The notes beneath the pieces were generated by a model. It was not told where the DNA came from. It saw only the letters and a list, made by a program, of their open reading frames with translations, and ran no database searches. A stretch of 64,000 nucleotides of DNA from Heliocidaris tuberculata (lineage: Eukaryota > Echinodermata > Echinoidea > Camarodonta > Echinometridae), in assembly GCA_025618425.1 (NCBI GenBank), contig CM046850.1, forward strand, positions 9,923,992 to 9,987,991, given 5' to 3'. How positions within the stretch are numbered: position 1 is the stretch's first letter; every line of letters begins with the position of its first letter. Positions 42,079-53,754 of the stretch are shown piece by piece. The position numbers and the translations under genes are program-made.

Positions 42079-42915
42079 TCAGTGCAACCTACCTTCATGG
42101 TGCATCTTGTCTGTGTACCGTCCATGTTTTGTGCCGTTGCACTTCTTGTTTTGACCTTTGTGGTTGTCATCCGAGTCATCCACCACTCCATTTAAAATCT
42201 TAACTGATTCTGCGAAGTATCCTTTTGGTCCTAGGTTCAAATGAAATGTCACTTTATCCCCAACACGGACAGTGTTCTCCGAGACTGCAGAGATGTGGAA
42301 GTACACTTTCCTCAAAGTATCATTGTTATCTTCGATAATGAACCCATGGCGACGTTTGGAAGAATACTGTTCAACCACTCCAGTGACGTCATGTTGAATG
42401 AGTTTCCCTTCTGATGGATCTGATGTCTCTCTATTAGACTTCGAATCCACTTTTCGATTTAAAAGTTTGATATTTTTTGCAAAGTATCCCTTCGCTCCTT
42501 TATGCAAATCAAATTCCACCTTATCTCCACCTTTAACCGACCCGTATTGGATGGCGGAGGTAATGAAGAGCACTTTGCTATACGTGCCATTCACGTATAT
42601 AAACCCATAGCGAGATTTTTTTAAATACTGAATCACTACCCCAGTTGCATCCAATTCAAGAAGCACCTCTGTATCCAAGAGCTTAACAGATGCTGCACAG
42701 TGTCCCATCGGTCCGATATACAAATCACATTTTACCTCATCTCCAACTTGAACATGCTTGTATAGGACTTCGGATTCGTCGAAAAACGCTTTGATGTTGT
42801 CATTAAGTGATATAAAACCATATCGAAATACATCGTCATACTGCATCACCACTCCACTAACACCTGATCTAAGTTTGATCAGAGTAATATAATTCCTACC
42901 TCTGCTATGCCACAT
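42079..42915 (-). CDS. Three tandem cold-shock domains, paralogue of the gene at 31954
   Basis: A 278-residue ORF from an ATG in good context (CACCATG). Three CSDs start at about residues 19, 90 and 176. Domain 3 keeps RRHGFI and VYFHIS and the GPKGYFAESVKILN end. Domain 1 has RYGFI but AFFDESEV, and domain 2 has RYGFI but VLFITSAI, so the RNP2-like histidine is lost in both. Linkers are less acidic than in the other gene. The frame stops at 42079, but CATGAAG|GTAGGT just before it (about 42093) is a good splice donor, so a further 3' exon is possible. It shares a GQ..NGTKHG-like tail with the paralogue (GQTSGFNGAKDG). Confidence 0.82.
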   Translation of the reverse strand: MWHSRGRNYITLIKLRSGVSGVVMQYDDVFRYGFISLNDNIKAFFDESEVLYKHVQVGDEVKCDLYIGPMGHCAASVKLLDTEVLLELDATGVVIQYLKKSRYGFIYVNGTYSKVLFITSAIQYGSVKGGDKVEFDLHKGAKGYFAKNIKLLNRKVDSKSNRETSDPSEGKLIQHDVTGVVEQYSSKRRHGFIIEDNNDTLRKVYFHISAVSENTVRVGDKVTFHLNLGPKGYFAESVKILNGVVDDSDDNHKGQNKKCNGTKHGRYTDKMHHEGRLH

Positions 42916-43132
42916 GGTGACACTTTCAAAATAAATCCATTCGATTACAGGTTTCCAACTATCTCAAAGCAAATTGAATGATTATAGCTTTACCGTAGGA
43001 TAAACAAGAAATCCACCAAGTAATGGTTTCGCAGTCGATAATGGAATCTGGTCATGTTGACAGCGAAATGATAACATAAGAAGATGTCTGATTTTTTTTT
43101 TCAATAGACACATTCAAAATTGTGCAATGGCG

Positions 43133-43143
43133 TTATTTATAAG
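43133..43143 (-). promoter_or_regulatory. TATA-like box of the three-CSD gene
   Basis: Minus strand reads CTTATAAATAA about 220 bases before the ATG. The position relative to the ATG is similar to that in the paralogue. Confidence 0.4.
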
Positions 43144-43149
43144 GGAAAT

Positions 43150-43890
43150 TTTGATTATAAAAATTTCGCAATAGCTAGGCTAATGTTCGGAAGTGGTTAG
43201 TTACGTTTTGCAAGTTAGTTTCACTTCCCGTACATCATTAAGTTTATATTTATATGAGAGGATTGTTCGAATATCTGGAGGATGGCATATATAACATTGT
43301 TTTGGGCAGCTTTTGAGAAACCAGGAGAATAATATCAAAAGATACCTGATTAATGAATTATAATAATTAAAAAAAAAAATAGAAACACAGCATTTGAAAC
43401 AGCGGAGCATGTTTCATAGTTGAAAAACATATCATTAACTAATTGAGATATTTAAAATTTTTTTTTTACAAAAGTGTTATTAGTCTCCATGTAGTCAGTG
43501 GGGGGGGGGGGGGCATTATCACCTCAAGTCCGCTTCGGTAGGGGTGAAATCTACCTTTCTTTTTTTCTTCGGCTATAGTGTACGTCTGCTGTTATAATAG
43601 GGCCAAATGCTCTAGTGACTGCTACGTATGGAAGATTAACTTCAATGAGTATTATTTTCAGATTCAGTTTTTTCAGATTTCATAGATTTGTTGCATTTCC
43701 TTTACTTTTTTTTTTTAATTAACACTTGTACAGTCATTATGACTATGAGAATAGGTTAACATTTTGGGGTCAGGTGTATTTTAAAGAAATTAATGTGACT
43801 TGCACCTTTTACTGGGATAGCACATTTCATTCCTGTAAACCTACACAGAAATTGTTGAAATTGTCCACACTATGAATCCATTTCTTGAGA
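43150..43890. other. No feature recognised
   Basis: Contains a poly-G run (43501-43513) and T-runs; no coding signal. Confidence 0.4.
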
Positions 43891-43897
43891 GAGTCAT

Positions 43898-43959
43898 ACT
43901 GTAATAGCTCCATCTACGTCGAAAGGTTTACCTTTCGACGTAGATGGAGCTATTACAGT
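43898..43959. repeat. Perfect 30-bp-arm hairpin with 2-nt loop
   Basis: The arm at 43898-43927 (ACTGTAATAGCTCC..GAAAGGT) is followed, after TT, by its exact reverse complement ending at 43959. There is no mismatch in 30 pairs. Confidence 0.95.
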
Positions 43960-44094
43960 TTTCTCTGTCACTCCTCAGCATGACTAATTATGCAGTGGTC
44001 TGAAGAAAACAAGTACATTGTACTAGGAAAACGTCACACAAAAACTCTTTATCCTAAAATTCCTAACTCTAATGACAGAACAAAAACCATACTT

Positions 44095-44515
44095 ACCCTT
44101 TCAGGACAATAATTATTTAAGGGCTAATTAGATCACAATGTCATTTTTGTTCTTCAAATGGGCAACAATTATATTTTTCTTTTATTGCACATGGTTCTAA
44201 TAAGATGTAATGTCTATAAAAACAATATACATGGTTTGTACTTTTCTCGAAAAGTTGAAGAAAAAAAATGCCAATTTTGATAAACAAAATTATTTTGAAC
44301 CTCTCAATGTGTTGCCAATTTAAGGATTTTAAAGCTTGTTCTCGTTTTTAAAATTCCTGGCATCAAACGCAATATGGTTATGCAACAAAAATGGACATAG
44401 TGTGTGCAGATTTTTTTTTCGCTCTTTCTACTCACGCATCTGGTGTATTTTTGAGAAGTCTGAAACAAAAGTTATTGGGTCAAACCACAAAATGTGGTAA
44501 ATTTTCTTGAAAGGG
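44095..44515. repeat. Dispersed ~400-bp repeat, inverse of 26785-27178
   Basis: Runs from CTTTCAGGACAATAATTATT to CCACAAAATGTGGTAAATT. Shared words are in inverse orientation to the copy at 26785. Confidence 0.75.
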
Positions 44516-44606
44516 GTTAAGAGTAACCCTAAACTTAACATAAAACCCAATCGTAACCCTAACCCTATATCTTTGACGACATAAAGCCTGGAGCAATAGT
44601 TGCCGG

Positions 44607-44610
<4 letters not shown>

Positions 44611-44680
<70 letters not shown>
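44611..44680. repeat. (TA)n microsatellite
   Basis: Pure TA run of about 35 units. Confidence 0.95.
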
Positions 44681-44684
<4 letters not shown>

Positions 44685-45017
44685 GGAACATCTACACGGA
44701 AAGGGAATAGGGACTCTGAGACACCTCTTAATGTTATTTATATAAACACAAATTCACACATACACTCACGCACACGCACACGCACACAGAAAACACTATA
44801 TACAAAACAAAGATTGCAAGATAATGTAATTCTAAGTCGGCATTGATGTTTGGAATTCGATATAAGCTGTTGGCAAAATATACTGAAGAGGACATGAAAA
44901 TTGTAAGGAAGGAAATGTAGATAAAGATATATAAATCGCAAAATTGTCAGTAAGTCTTGACAATGACAACCCACCCCACAATGTACATGATGTAGGCTAC
45001 CAAACGGTTTAGCCAAA

Positions 45018-45053
45018 CCAAGGGGTTATCACAGTTCTGTGATAACTCCTTGG
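45018..45053. repeat. 17-bp-arm hairpin with TT loop
   Basis: CCAAGGGGTTATCACAG, TT, CTGTGATAACTCCTTGG: 16 of 17 pairs match. Confidence 0.9.
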
Positions 45054-45059
45054 CCAAAC

Positions 45060-46900
45060 CCCTCATGAGAAAATTTAGCCCGCGGTGCGGCAATGACTGT
45101 ATAGAAACTGAGTGTCGTAAAAGCAATCAACTTACCAGCATAAAAGGAAAGTTTATATTCACTTGCAAATCGCTCTTGAAAATAAGTATACCGAAAAGTA
45201 AAAATAATCAAATAAAATCGATACTTCAGGCTTGAAGGAACAATAAAGGGGTCGTAATATATTATCTGAATGCAGCTGAATTATTTAAACGTCTATCGCA
45301 GGAAGTTCGTGGATCGGTTCTGCGGTTCATTTCAAACGACTTCAATCCCCCCCCCCCCCCCCTCCATCGTTGTATTTGTATCATTTGCTTCCAACCCCTA
45401 CTATCTCTCCCCCCCCCCCCCTCTCTCTATCTATCTATCTCTTTGTATTTGTATCATTTACTCCCCTATTCCAACTCTCCCTTTCTTTCTCTCTCTCTCT
45501 CCTTTTCCCCACATCTTTCTCTTCCTTTTAAACTCTCTTTCGTTCTTCTGCAACACTTCTCAATTACCCCCTACTATTAACACAAAGTGATATCTTGGCT
45601 TTCTGCTCTGAAATGAATTACATTCATAAATATACCGGTATTTAGACCAGCCATGTCAACCGATGAAAATTAATTGTCAACGCTATGAAACTACAAATGA
45701 TTTAAGAATGTATTTTTATTTCGTGAAATAGAGAAATGTAAGTTGATCTAGTCGGTCAAGTAATCTCTATTTGATTCCTTTAATCTAAGCACACCATCAA
45801 ACCATATTACCTAAATCTACTAAAAGCCTGGGTAGCATGCACATATTTTCTAGTCATGACTTGGAATGGCATAAAATCAATTGTATTTGAAAAATATATG
45901 AAAAAAAGATGCCCACCCTTTATGTAAGGCGTGGAATCTTATAAGTCACAAACCTTATCCAAGGAAACTTTTGAAAATTTTAGAATGTTGAAGGGAAATT
46001 ATTCAAAAATAAGAGTTTAGTGATTGCTAATTAACAGACCATATAATAAGCTAATTCTAGTGCATTTGTGGTTTAAACCGCTTTAGATAGTTTTAAGAGT
46101 TATTCTTGCTTTAAATTTCTCTTTAATTATTATCTTTCTCAAAGTAGTTTCCAAAAGAAAAGTAATAGTTTGTATCACTACTTTACCCCCCCCCCCCCCC
46201 CCCCCACAATGGCCTATGATATGATATCTTCATTTTTTCTCTTTCTTTTGAATTTTTTAGGGGGTTATCATTATTTAGTTTCATGTATTTGCTGTAGTAC
46301 TTTCAGGGAAGATTCTATTTGGGACCTTGCGCTTGAGGAATGGAATATACATGAATATCATTTGAGATAAATCCATCCAGTGCAAATGGCTGATGGAACT
46401 TTTTATATCAACCAAAAGAACACATTGACATAATATAGTTTGCCACATTGTCTATATGATTACTCTAACCAAGGAAGTCTTGGTCTAACCTGGATATGAT
46501 CTTTGTAATGTATTACCACGAAAAAGTAGAATTGGTTTTGTTTGCCTGTACTTTGCGATTTTGATTTCACTATTCTAATGATCATGATGTTCACGCATTC
46601 TCTATTTGCTTTACATAAAACATTATGTCCAAGGTTATTGACAACTAAAACTTCTTGTCTAAGAAGAAAGTAAATAATGTCTAGAATTCTCGAGAAAAAA
46701 AGAAACCCAGATACTTTCACAATTATTATACAGTCTCTATGCTATTGGCGAGATTCAGGGAAGTTTAAAGTCAGATAATTATTCTATGAAATTGATAAAA
46801 AGACAGCGCATGATTTATAAAGACAATGAGTTTGTTAACGATTTCATAGTCGGTAAACACGACAGGCATGACAGGAGATGTCGTTGTCAACATTCAAAAA
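45060..46900. other. No gene; C/T-rich low-complexity tracts
   Basis: Poly-C runs at 45347-45362, 45410-45421 and 46187-46205, with CT-rich sequence at 45420-45560. The rest is AT-rich. Confidence 0.45.
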
Positions 46901-46905
46901 GTTAG

Positions 46906-47160
46906 GTGTACAAGAAATGGCACTCAATCCCTTATGACGTTTCATATCTACCCCTTTCCACGGACAGTGTCGTAAACCATTTTTATCAGGACCCCCAGGT
47001 AGGCCAAATTAAAACCAAACCATATATTATAAAAGATCCAGGATTCGGTGAACCATATTCGCGGTACCCCAAACAGACTCCTTTTCATAAAATGGATAAT
47101 AATATATTGAAGACAAAGTCAATATATTTCTTCCTTGGTAGATGGGTTTCGAAGTATTGA
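46906..47160 (+). other. Unrecognised protein-like open stretch
   Basis: About 84 codons open, with a balanced Pro/Tyr/Lys composition (KKWHSIPYDVSYLPL, VVNHFYQDPQVGQ, KDPGFGEPYSRYPKQTP). An AG precedes at 46904-46905 (GTTAG). It could be an exon of an unknown gene. No domain is recognised. It sits just upstream of an L2-like fragment, but the composition does not look like polymerase. Confidence 0.35.
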
Positions 47161-47184
47161 TGGGCGGGGTCGATTGTGCATGTC

Positions 47185-48402
47185 ATATTTTGATTAATAC
47201 CTAAATATTGAATTAGACAAATTGTTACAATGGATAAGAGCCAATAAGTTGTCAGTAAATTTACAAAAATCAAAATGTATGCTCTTTAGCAATTCTATAG
47301 ATAACTTACCACATAATATTAACCTAGATTATACTGATAGTGAAGTCGTCTCTTCAATGAAATTTTTAGGTTTGACGATAGACGATAGACTCTCGTGCAT
47401 GTCATCAGGTCATGGAAAGTACACGTTGGTACTATTTGTCGAACAATTTCCCGTAATTATACATAAGGTTAATTTTTTTTTGGCCAACTTCTTCCCTGTT
47501 AATGCTGTACTCGACATTAATTTTACCCTATCTAAATTATGGTATTATTGTTGGGGGAATACACACAATTCTTATCTTCATAGAATACTACTTTTACAAA
47601 AGAAAGCCATGCGTGTTATTTGTAACACTTCATGGAGATCCCATATTGATGGCTTGTTATAGAAAATAAAATCTTGAAGATAACTGATTCATATCGCTAT
47701 AACCTTGGTCAGTTTATGTACCAGTTGAATAATAATGCTCTACCCTCAATCTTCACTATAGTATTCAATAAAAACAAAACTATACATCAATACCCCACAT
47801 GACAATCTGACGAATTTCATCTGCCATTAACTAGAACTATACTCTCTAAACATGCTAAATCCATATTCACTTTCACAGGCCCGAAGCTCTGGACCATTCT
47901 TGATAATAGCATCAAGAATGCTCCTAGTTTAAACTCTTTTAGATTTAAATTTTAAAAAATTTCTTCTGAGTAATTATTCTCAAACGTCGGCTCTTTAAAT
48001 CTCATCACCCCTCAACCTTCTTCACTTTATTTCACTCAACAGTGTACACGATTACGTTCCCATTCATTTTATACTGCCATCCGTATTCTGGTCGGTCTGT
48101 GTTTTGTTGTGTGTGTCTATAGGTAAGAGTCCTACCCTCTCTCGTTCCTTGTCTCCCTTCCTTTCCTGTCTCTTTCACTCCTCTTATGTTTTGTTTATCC
48201 AGTTTATGTACTATTTTTGCAATTATAAGTTATAGGGGGCTGCAATCTACAAGCCCAGCTTTTTAGCAGTCCCTAGTTTATGTTTTTCTATGTCTATTGT
48301 ACCTGTAACCAATAATTGTAAAGTTTCATTGATTTGCTATGTACGATGTAAACCTATATATTTTATTTTGTTGGAAGTGGAAATAAATTAAATGAAATGA
48401 AA
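47185..48402 (+). pseudogene. L2/CR1-like retrotransposon 3' part
   Basis: The 5'-truncated polymerase reads LLQWIRANKLSVNLQKSKCM, MKFLGLTIDDRLS, then YLHRILLLQKKAMRVIC, the conserved post-palm region. After a stop at about 47660 the frame continues in pieces (YRYNLGQFMYQLNNNALPSI; GPKLWTILDNSIKNAPSLNS). The 3' end is a TGAAA repeat (ATTAAATGAAATGAAATG) at 48388-48402, a usual L2 tail. A deletion in the SCMSSGHG region is likely. Confidence 0.8.
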
Positions 48403-48599
48403 TGTGGTGGAAGGTTATTCCGACTGAAGATCGCTCGTATATATTGGGGAAAAGTTGGACTGGTCGCTCAGAAGATCATTAATTTCTTACAGAATCGTCT
48501 CATAATTTAATTCTGTTTGATATAGACAACAGTTTGATGTGTTCACCATGAGTTTTATTACAATCCACGTAGAATGGTGAAGTACCGGCAGTTGTTAAA

Positions 48600-48800
48600 A
48601 CAAGACAGCCAACTGCCATGTTGAACGCAGTGTGTTCTATCTTGCGATTGATCCGAATTGATCGCGACTCAACTTGGGTTTTGATATCAATCGCAATTTC
48701 TCCTAACATAAGAAAAGTCGATTGTAACTTTGATTGGCTGGGATACTTGTAATCGATTCGGATCAATCTATAACTCTTTATTAAGGCGGGGCCACTTGTC
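48600..48800. repeat. Foldback-like segment with ATTGATCCGAATTGAT motifs
   Basis: GCGATTGATCCGAATTGATC near 48650 is mirrored by AATCGATTCGGATCAATC near 48755, with AATCGCAATTTC between. Same architecture as the other iterated-motif elements. Confidence 0.5.
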
Positions 48801-49084
48801 AGTCCATCTGGAGACCGAATGATTTCAAAGTGCGTTCGAGAAATTGAGATGACTAAAGAAGATGAAGCTTGTGCAATATCATAGGTGGATGAACACCCAC
48901 GACAATGCATTTAGAATTAGCACTAAATAGGCTCACAAAGGGGAAGAGGTAAAATAATAATAGAGACTAGTATGTTGTAGGTTGGGGGTCAGAAAGACGT
49001 TAACTAAGCAGCACTTTACATAGAGTTTATGATCTTCTGGATCTCAGCAGATGATTTATAAAAATCTACTAATATATCATAAGA

Positions 49085-49372
49085 CAGTGGCGGATTTAGG
49101 GGGGGGGGTACATCCGGCCCGTGCCCCCCCCCCCCTTTGGAACCCAAAACCTTTTGTTGTTGTTGTTGTTGTTGTGTTGTTGTTATTGCTTGTCAGAGAT
49201 TTATGGAGGGAAAGTAGACCCGCATACCCCCCCCCCCCCCCCCCCCCCCCACTGAGCGACATTTCGGGAGCTGGCGAGACCAAAAAGTACGGGTCTCCCT
49301 CCAAGCAAAAGTGACAAACCTGCATTTGTGTGCCCCCCCCCCTTTTTTTACAAAATCCTGCATCCGCCAAGG
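49085..49372. mobile_element. hAT-like mini-element (CAGTGGCGGA end, 8-bp TSD)
   Basis: Left CAGTGGCGGATTTA, right GCATCCGCCAAGG. The flanks TCATAAGA (49077-49084) and TCATAAGC (49373-49380) form an 8-bp target duplication with one mismatch. It contains three poly-G/C tracts and a (GTT)n patch. Confidence 0.8.
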
Positions 49373-49389
49373 TCATAAGCAATGTTAAA

Positions 49390-50330
49390 CGAGACAAAAG
49401 AAAAAAAAAAAGAAGAGAACTTATTCGACATCAGGATGAAATGTTTCCCCTCACTTTCAAGACTCGGGCCCTCAAGCTCTAAAGAGATATGTTTCACATA
49501 AGATAAGTTAACATCACATTTCTTAGCGATCCACGATTCCCCGAATAGCGACGAAACCTGTCCCACTACGATATCACATCTAATCAAGGAGTAACTCCTT
49601 GATCTGATAAACCTTTTACGGTACATGTTGTAACTAAGCCTGAATTGGGGCCATGATATGGACTTTCCCTTAAATCAGTTCCACATGGCTGTGGAAATGG
49701 GTTTCCCCACCACTTCACATTTCACTTCAGGAAATATGTAAACTTGTGTTTTCAGAGAAAGTAATTCCAGTTATTTATAGTTTTGAACATGAAACTGACA
49801 ATGAAATATTTTACCACTTCTCTTACTATCCCTGAATTCTTGGTATTTTCGAATAATATAATCGTCCGAAAATATCTTCCACTTATTTTACAGCTGAAGT
49901 CTCATCAATCCTTAAATTCATCGTGGGTACTTTCTTTAATTGTCTTCGAACCTTATGTATGTATCGTATTTATTCATTGAACTTCATTGACATATCCATC
50001 AATAGTTTGTTCGAACGTAACATCAATAACCAGAAAAATAATAATATTGACTGTAACATGTGTACTTTACTTGAATTTTATTTTCTCTGACTTTCTCTCT
50101 CTCTCTCTCTCTCTCATACACACATACAAACACACCAACACCCCACGCACACACACTCAATAATGATCAAGCACATTTAATTAACTCATGTATTTTTCAA
50201 ATTAAAAAAAAACAACCTTCAAAATTTTGAATGATTAAGTTTAAATCTCCTGTTCAATAATAATATCAACAATAGCTAATCAACAATTTGATTTGTTCTA
50301 TATGTATATTGGATCATGTGATCATTTCAT
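49390..50330. other. No feature recognised
   Basis: AT-rich; a (CT)n patch lies at 50095-50115. No coding signal. Confidence 0.4.
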
Positions 50331-50335
50331 GTAGC

Positions 50336-50740
50336 TTAAAGATAAAGTTGAGTTCTGGTCATGCAATCACATTGTGAAAGAAAATGTCTTCTGAATGCAA
50401 CAGGGAATGGTTGATCATGTCTACATACGAATCGGTGTATATTATACTGTGAGGTTTTGGAATCATCAAAATGATAAGAAATTGACCCAATCTCACTGAA
50501 AAGCACATGCACTGCACACAGAATTGTGTCATATGGGACTGCGCAATGCGCATACATGTGACATGAATGTTCTGCCCGAACTCTTTAGCTATTTTTCCTC
50601 ATATTTCGAATATGAAGGTTTTTAAGAAGCAATCCTTTTGAAGGGATATTTCTACTATGTTCTTCCAAACTGACATAAAAGGAAAGAGAAAGCTCAGAAA
50701 TTATTTTTCACCTTTCCCAGAACTCAACCTTCATTTTAAA
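50336..50740. mobile_element. MITE (AAAGTTGAGTTCTGG family), uninterrupted copy
   Basis: Left TTAAAGATAAAGTTGAGTTC, right CAGAACTCAACCTTCATTTT; inverted ends. Reference copy for the split element at 39722 and the partial copy at 63605. Confidence 0.8.
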
Positions 50741-50744
50741 ACGC

Positions 50745-52080
50745 AGGCGTTATGGTGTTGATCCCTTCACATCTTGGAAGTTGGCCGGAATGGAAGCAGA
50801 AAAATCAGAGCGAGAAAAGTTTCAGAAAAATCAGCTGGAAAACGGAAAGTGTGTTTATCAACATCGGGGTTACAGGTGATAATATGGGGATCATTTAAGT
50901 TTGCCAATATATATGCATGTATTCAAAATGGTATCACGCAGGAAAACTGTCCATATGTTGTTTATGAAAATAAAAAACCCCGATCGAAAAGACTTTCCAG
51001 AAATCCAATATCCCCGTGTATTGCCTAAAGAAAACATGTTGGGATTATTTGTTCGCAAGTTTCCACGTTTCAAAAGGTGATGCACAAGACTATTGAAAAT
51101 GGCTGATTTTTTAAAAAGTCTTTGCGATCATGTTAAAATTACTATTTTTCCAATTATCATAATGGAATGCATACTTGTATGTATGTCCCCATGTAAAGTA
51201 CAGATATGTATCATAAAAGTTAAGAAAAGAGATTGCGAATATATAAAGATTCCCCATAATCTTTGGTGATCTTAATTTTTCAAAATTCATTATTTTTTAT
51301 ATTAATATTCAACTTCCATTTCTTTGATTTATAACTTATTTACTCGTAAAATGTTGTTTAAAGCATGAAATAAATGATTTCTTGATAAATGCATACGCTG
51401 TCATCATGATGTACAACATGTGACATTCGTTTAAGAGCAGAAGAGGGTATTAGAATTGCTTGATGAAATGAAATAAACCAATTCTGCATTATATGTAAAT
51501 CATGATGTTTATTACGTAGAACTAATTTACATATTTTATTGTTGTTTCAAGATCACATTATCAGTAATCATATCTACCATCAAAATAGTAAATATAAAGA
51601 TTATAAAGGACGACGCCCAGGTCATGACTTACAAGTGACAATGTTCGGCTGTCTTGTTACACCATAAATTTAAGAGTAATAATAAATTGATACCAGCCAT
51701 GTTGAATAACATGTGAGACTAGTGTACAAGGTTATGAGAAATGAGAGACCTCATCATCAATCGTGTTATCGCACGTTGTCAACAGAAGGCTACTGGCTTT
51801 ATGAAAGACTTGCAAATGGAAATTAACCCATTATCCGCTGGATCTGGGCTGTCCATTTACTAAACCTATCATGGGAACGCGATCATTCAGTAGTCAAAGG
51901 GTTAAATATTAGCACCAGCAGGATTGCATGCTCAGAGAACCTGTTAAAAAAAAACAACATAATTTATCTTCTTCTATATTTATGCAATTATCAATTTTAA
52001 GAATCATTATTTATAAGTATGATTTTGATTTTATGTAACGGTTTCTGTGTTATAAAGGCTTTCTACTATGACATACTACT
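50745..52080. other. No feature recognised
   Basis: AT-rich, no ORF with protein-like composition, no repeat that can be named. Confidence 0.4.
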
Positions 52081-52085
52081 CAGTA

Positions 52086-52555
52086 CAATGGGTGAATTCA
52101 AGTTCGGTGGTGAAAGTTGGTGTTGGTGTTGGGGCAAAACTAGCACCAGCCACAACACCGAACCTGAAATGAAGCTGGTGCTGGGATTGACTTCACTAGG
52201 TGCTGAGCTATCAATAATGTGATTGGTATTATTTTTATAAACCCGAATTCGGTGTTGGGGTTAGAATCAGCAGCCCAATTCAATGTTCTGAATAGTGTTT
52301 CGATTCTAAACAAATCATTTAAAATCTCATGGTTACTGGAAGAATATCTGTCAATGACTTTCCCTTCTTTCCGCCCCTCTTCCTCTCTAAAGTTTAACTT
52401 AAAACAATACCTACAAGTATTTTTTGTACAAGGAAGTAATTCAGGCCATCAGTGAAATAACATGGGACCTGTATTCAAGTGATAGACAAGATTTACACTC
52501 TAAAACATGTAGATACTTGCGCCCGCACCTACAGCGAACTTGAAATCACCCATTG
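52086..52555. mobile_element. MITE with CAATGGGTGAATTCAAGTTC ends
   Basis: Right end GAACTTGAAATCACCCATTG is the inverse of the left, with one mismatch in the first 20. The left interior iterates GGTGTTGG and ACCAGC/CAACACC in both orientations. Confidence 0.85.
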
Positions 52556-52559
52556 CCTC

Positions 52560-53500
52560 CAACAAAGGCTGACAAATTAAAAGGTAATCTAACCTTTGTA
52601 ATAAGTCGATTCGTGTGAAAGCAGAAATATAACAGAAAAGGGGAAGTTAAAGTTTGAAAGAAATTTGGACAAATGATAAAAAAAAAGTTACCAATGTTTA
52701 AAGAACTGAAGATCGCTGAATCTATGCGAATTTCATATTGAAAAATTGGTTACTCGATTGTGATGCGTTCTCGAATAATTCTCCCATTTGTTGTACACTA
52801 AGATACCATTAATTTCCGGTTTTCTCCTTTGCCTCTGTTTCCTCGGGGCAGTACTTTTAAGGTTGCTTTCCCTTTAAGAGATGATTTCAGACTTCGATTA
52901 GACGTATAGAACTACGTCAAAATATTAAGTAGATGTACTTTCGGCTCGTGATTATACGAAATAAGTGAAGATATAAGAGAGGTGGACTAACTAAAGACAA
53001 ATAAGGAATATACATAATGGTACGAATTATTTTGATCGACATGATGAAGACATATGTATAAAGTAGAGCTAAATCTGTAAAAATGTCGTAATCGAGTGGT
53101 TTAACATAAAAACAAAGAACAGATAGCATTTGAAGGCGGAATGGTACATCTATGTCTCGGAGTCATGCAAACTCCATCGTCAGCCATAGTAGCCATACTG
53201 TGTAGTAGTCATGGAACATGATATTCATTCATTGTAACATTGGTGACCTCATTTATTTACCTTATGCCAGCCTCAGAAGAATGTTTTCTATCATTAAAAA
53301 AAAAAATATTGGATCACGTTGACTGTGGCGAGCTAGACCAGCAATAATAAGTACCAAACGCAATAAACCTTGATAAAACAAACGGGTTAGTTTGTATCTC
53401 CAGACCATCATCCATGTGATATGCAATAAATGGAAATATCATTTAAAAAGAATTTCATTCAGTAATGACCTCTTTAGAGACACACAGTACCTCACATGGA
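52560..53500. other. No feature recognised
   Basis: AT-rich intergenic sequence. Confidence 0.4.
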
Positions 53501-53502
53501 GC

Positions 53503-53726
53503 CAGTGGCGTAGCTACATGGAACAAGTGGCACGCCCCCCCCCCCCGAAAAGGGGAAAGAGAAAGGGCGAATATAAGCGCATTACTATATCCTTCCACTG
53601 GACACGATGGCATGCGCGTACTACGCTTATTGAGTTTTAAACCATAGGTTAAATAAACTTCCTTCGTGAATTCGGGCCACTGATGTCGATGCGCCCTCAA
53701 TGTCTGGACTCTACGCTACGCCACTG
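53503..53726. mobile_element. hAT-like mini-element (CAGTGGCGTAGC ends)
   Basis: Left CAGTGGCGTAGCTAC, right GCTACGCCACTG. The flanks CATGGAGC and CTTGGAAC match at six of eight positions, so an old 8-bp duplication is possible. A poly-C tract lies inside. Confidence 0.7.
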
Positions 53727-53754
53727 CTTGGAACATTGTTACACGCCACAGAAA

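Noticed and set aside
43898..43959. Annotation of the perfect hairpin as a microRNA gene
   Set aside because: Loop of two bases and perfect pairing do not fit a normal pre-miRNA; kept only as a structural finding.
48500..48910. 136-codon minus-strand ORF
   Set aside because: It overlaps a foldback repeat with GATCCGAATTGATC motifs and shows no domain or biased composition typical of coding sequence.
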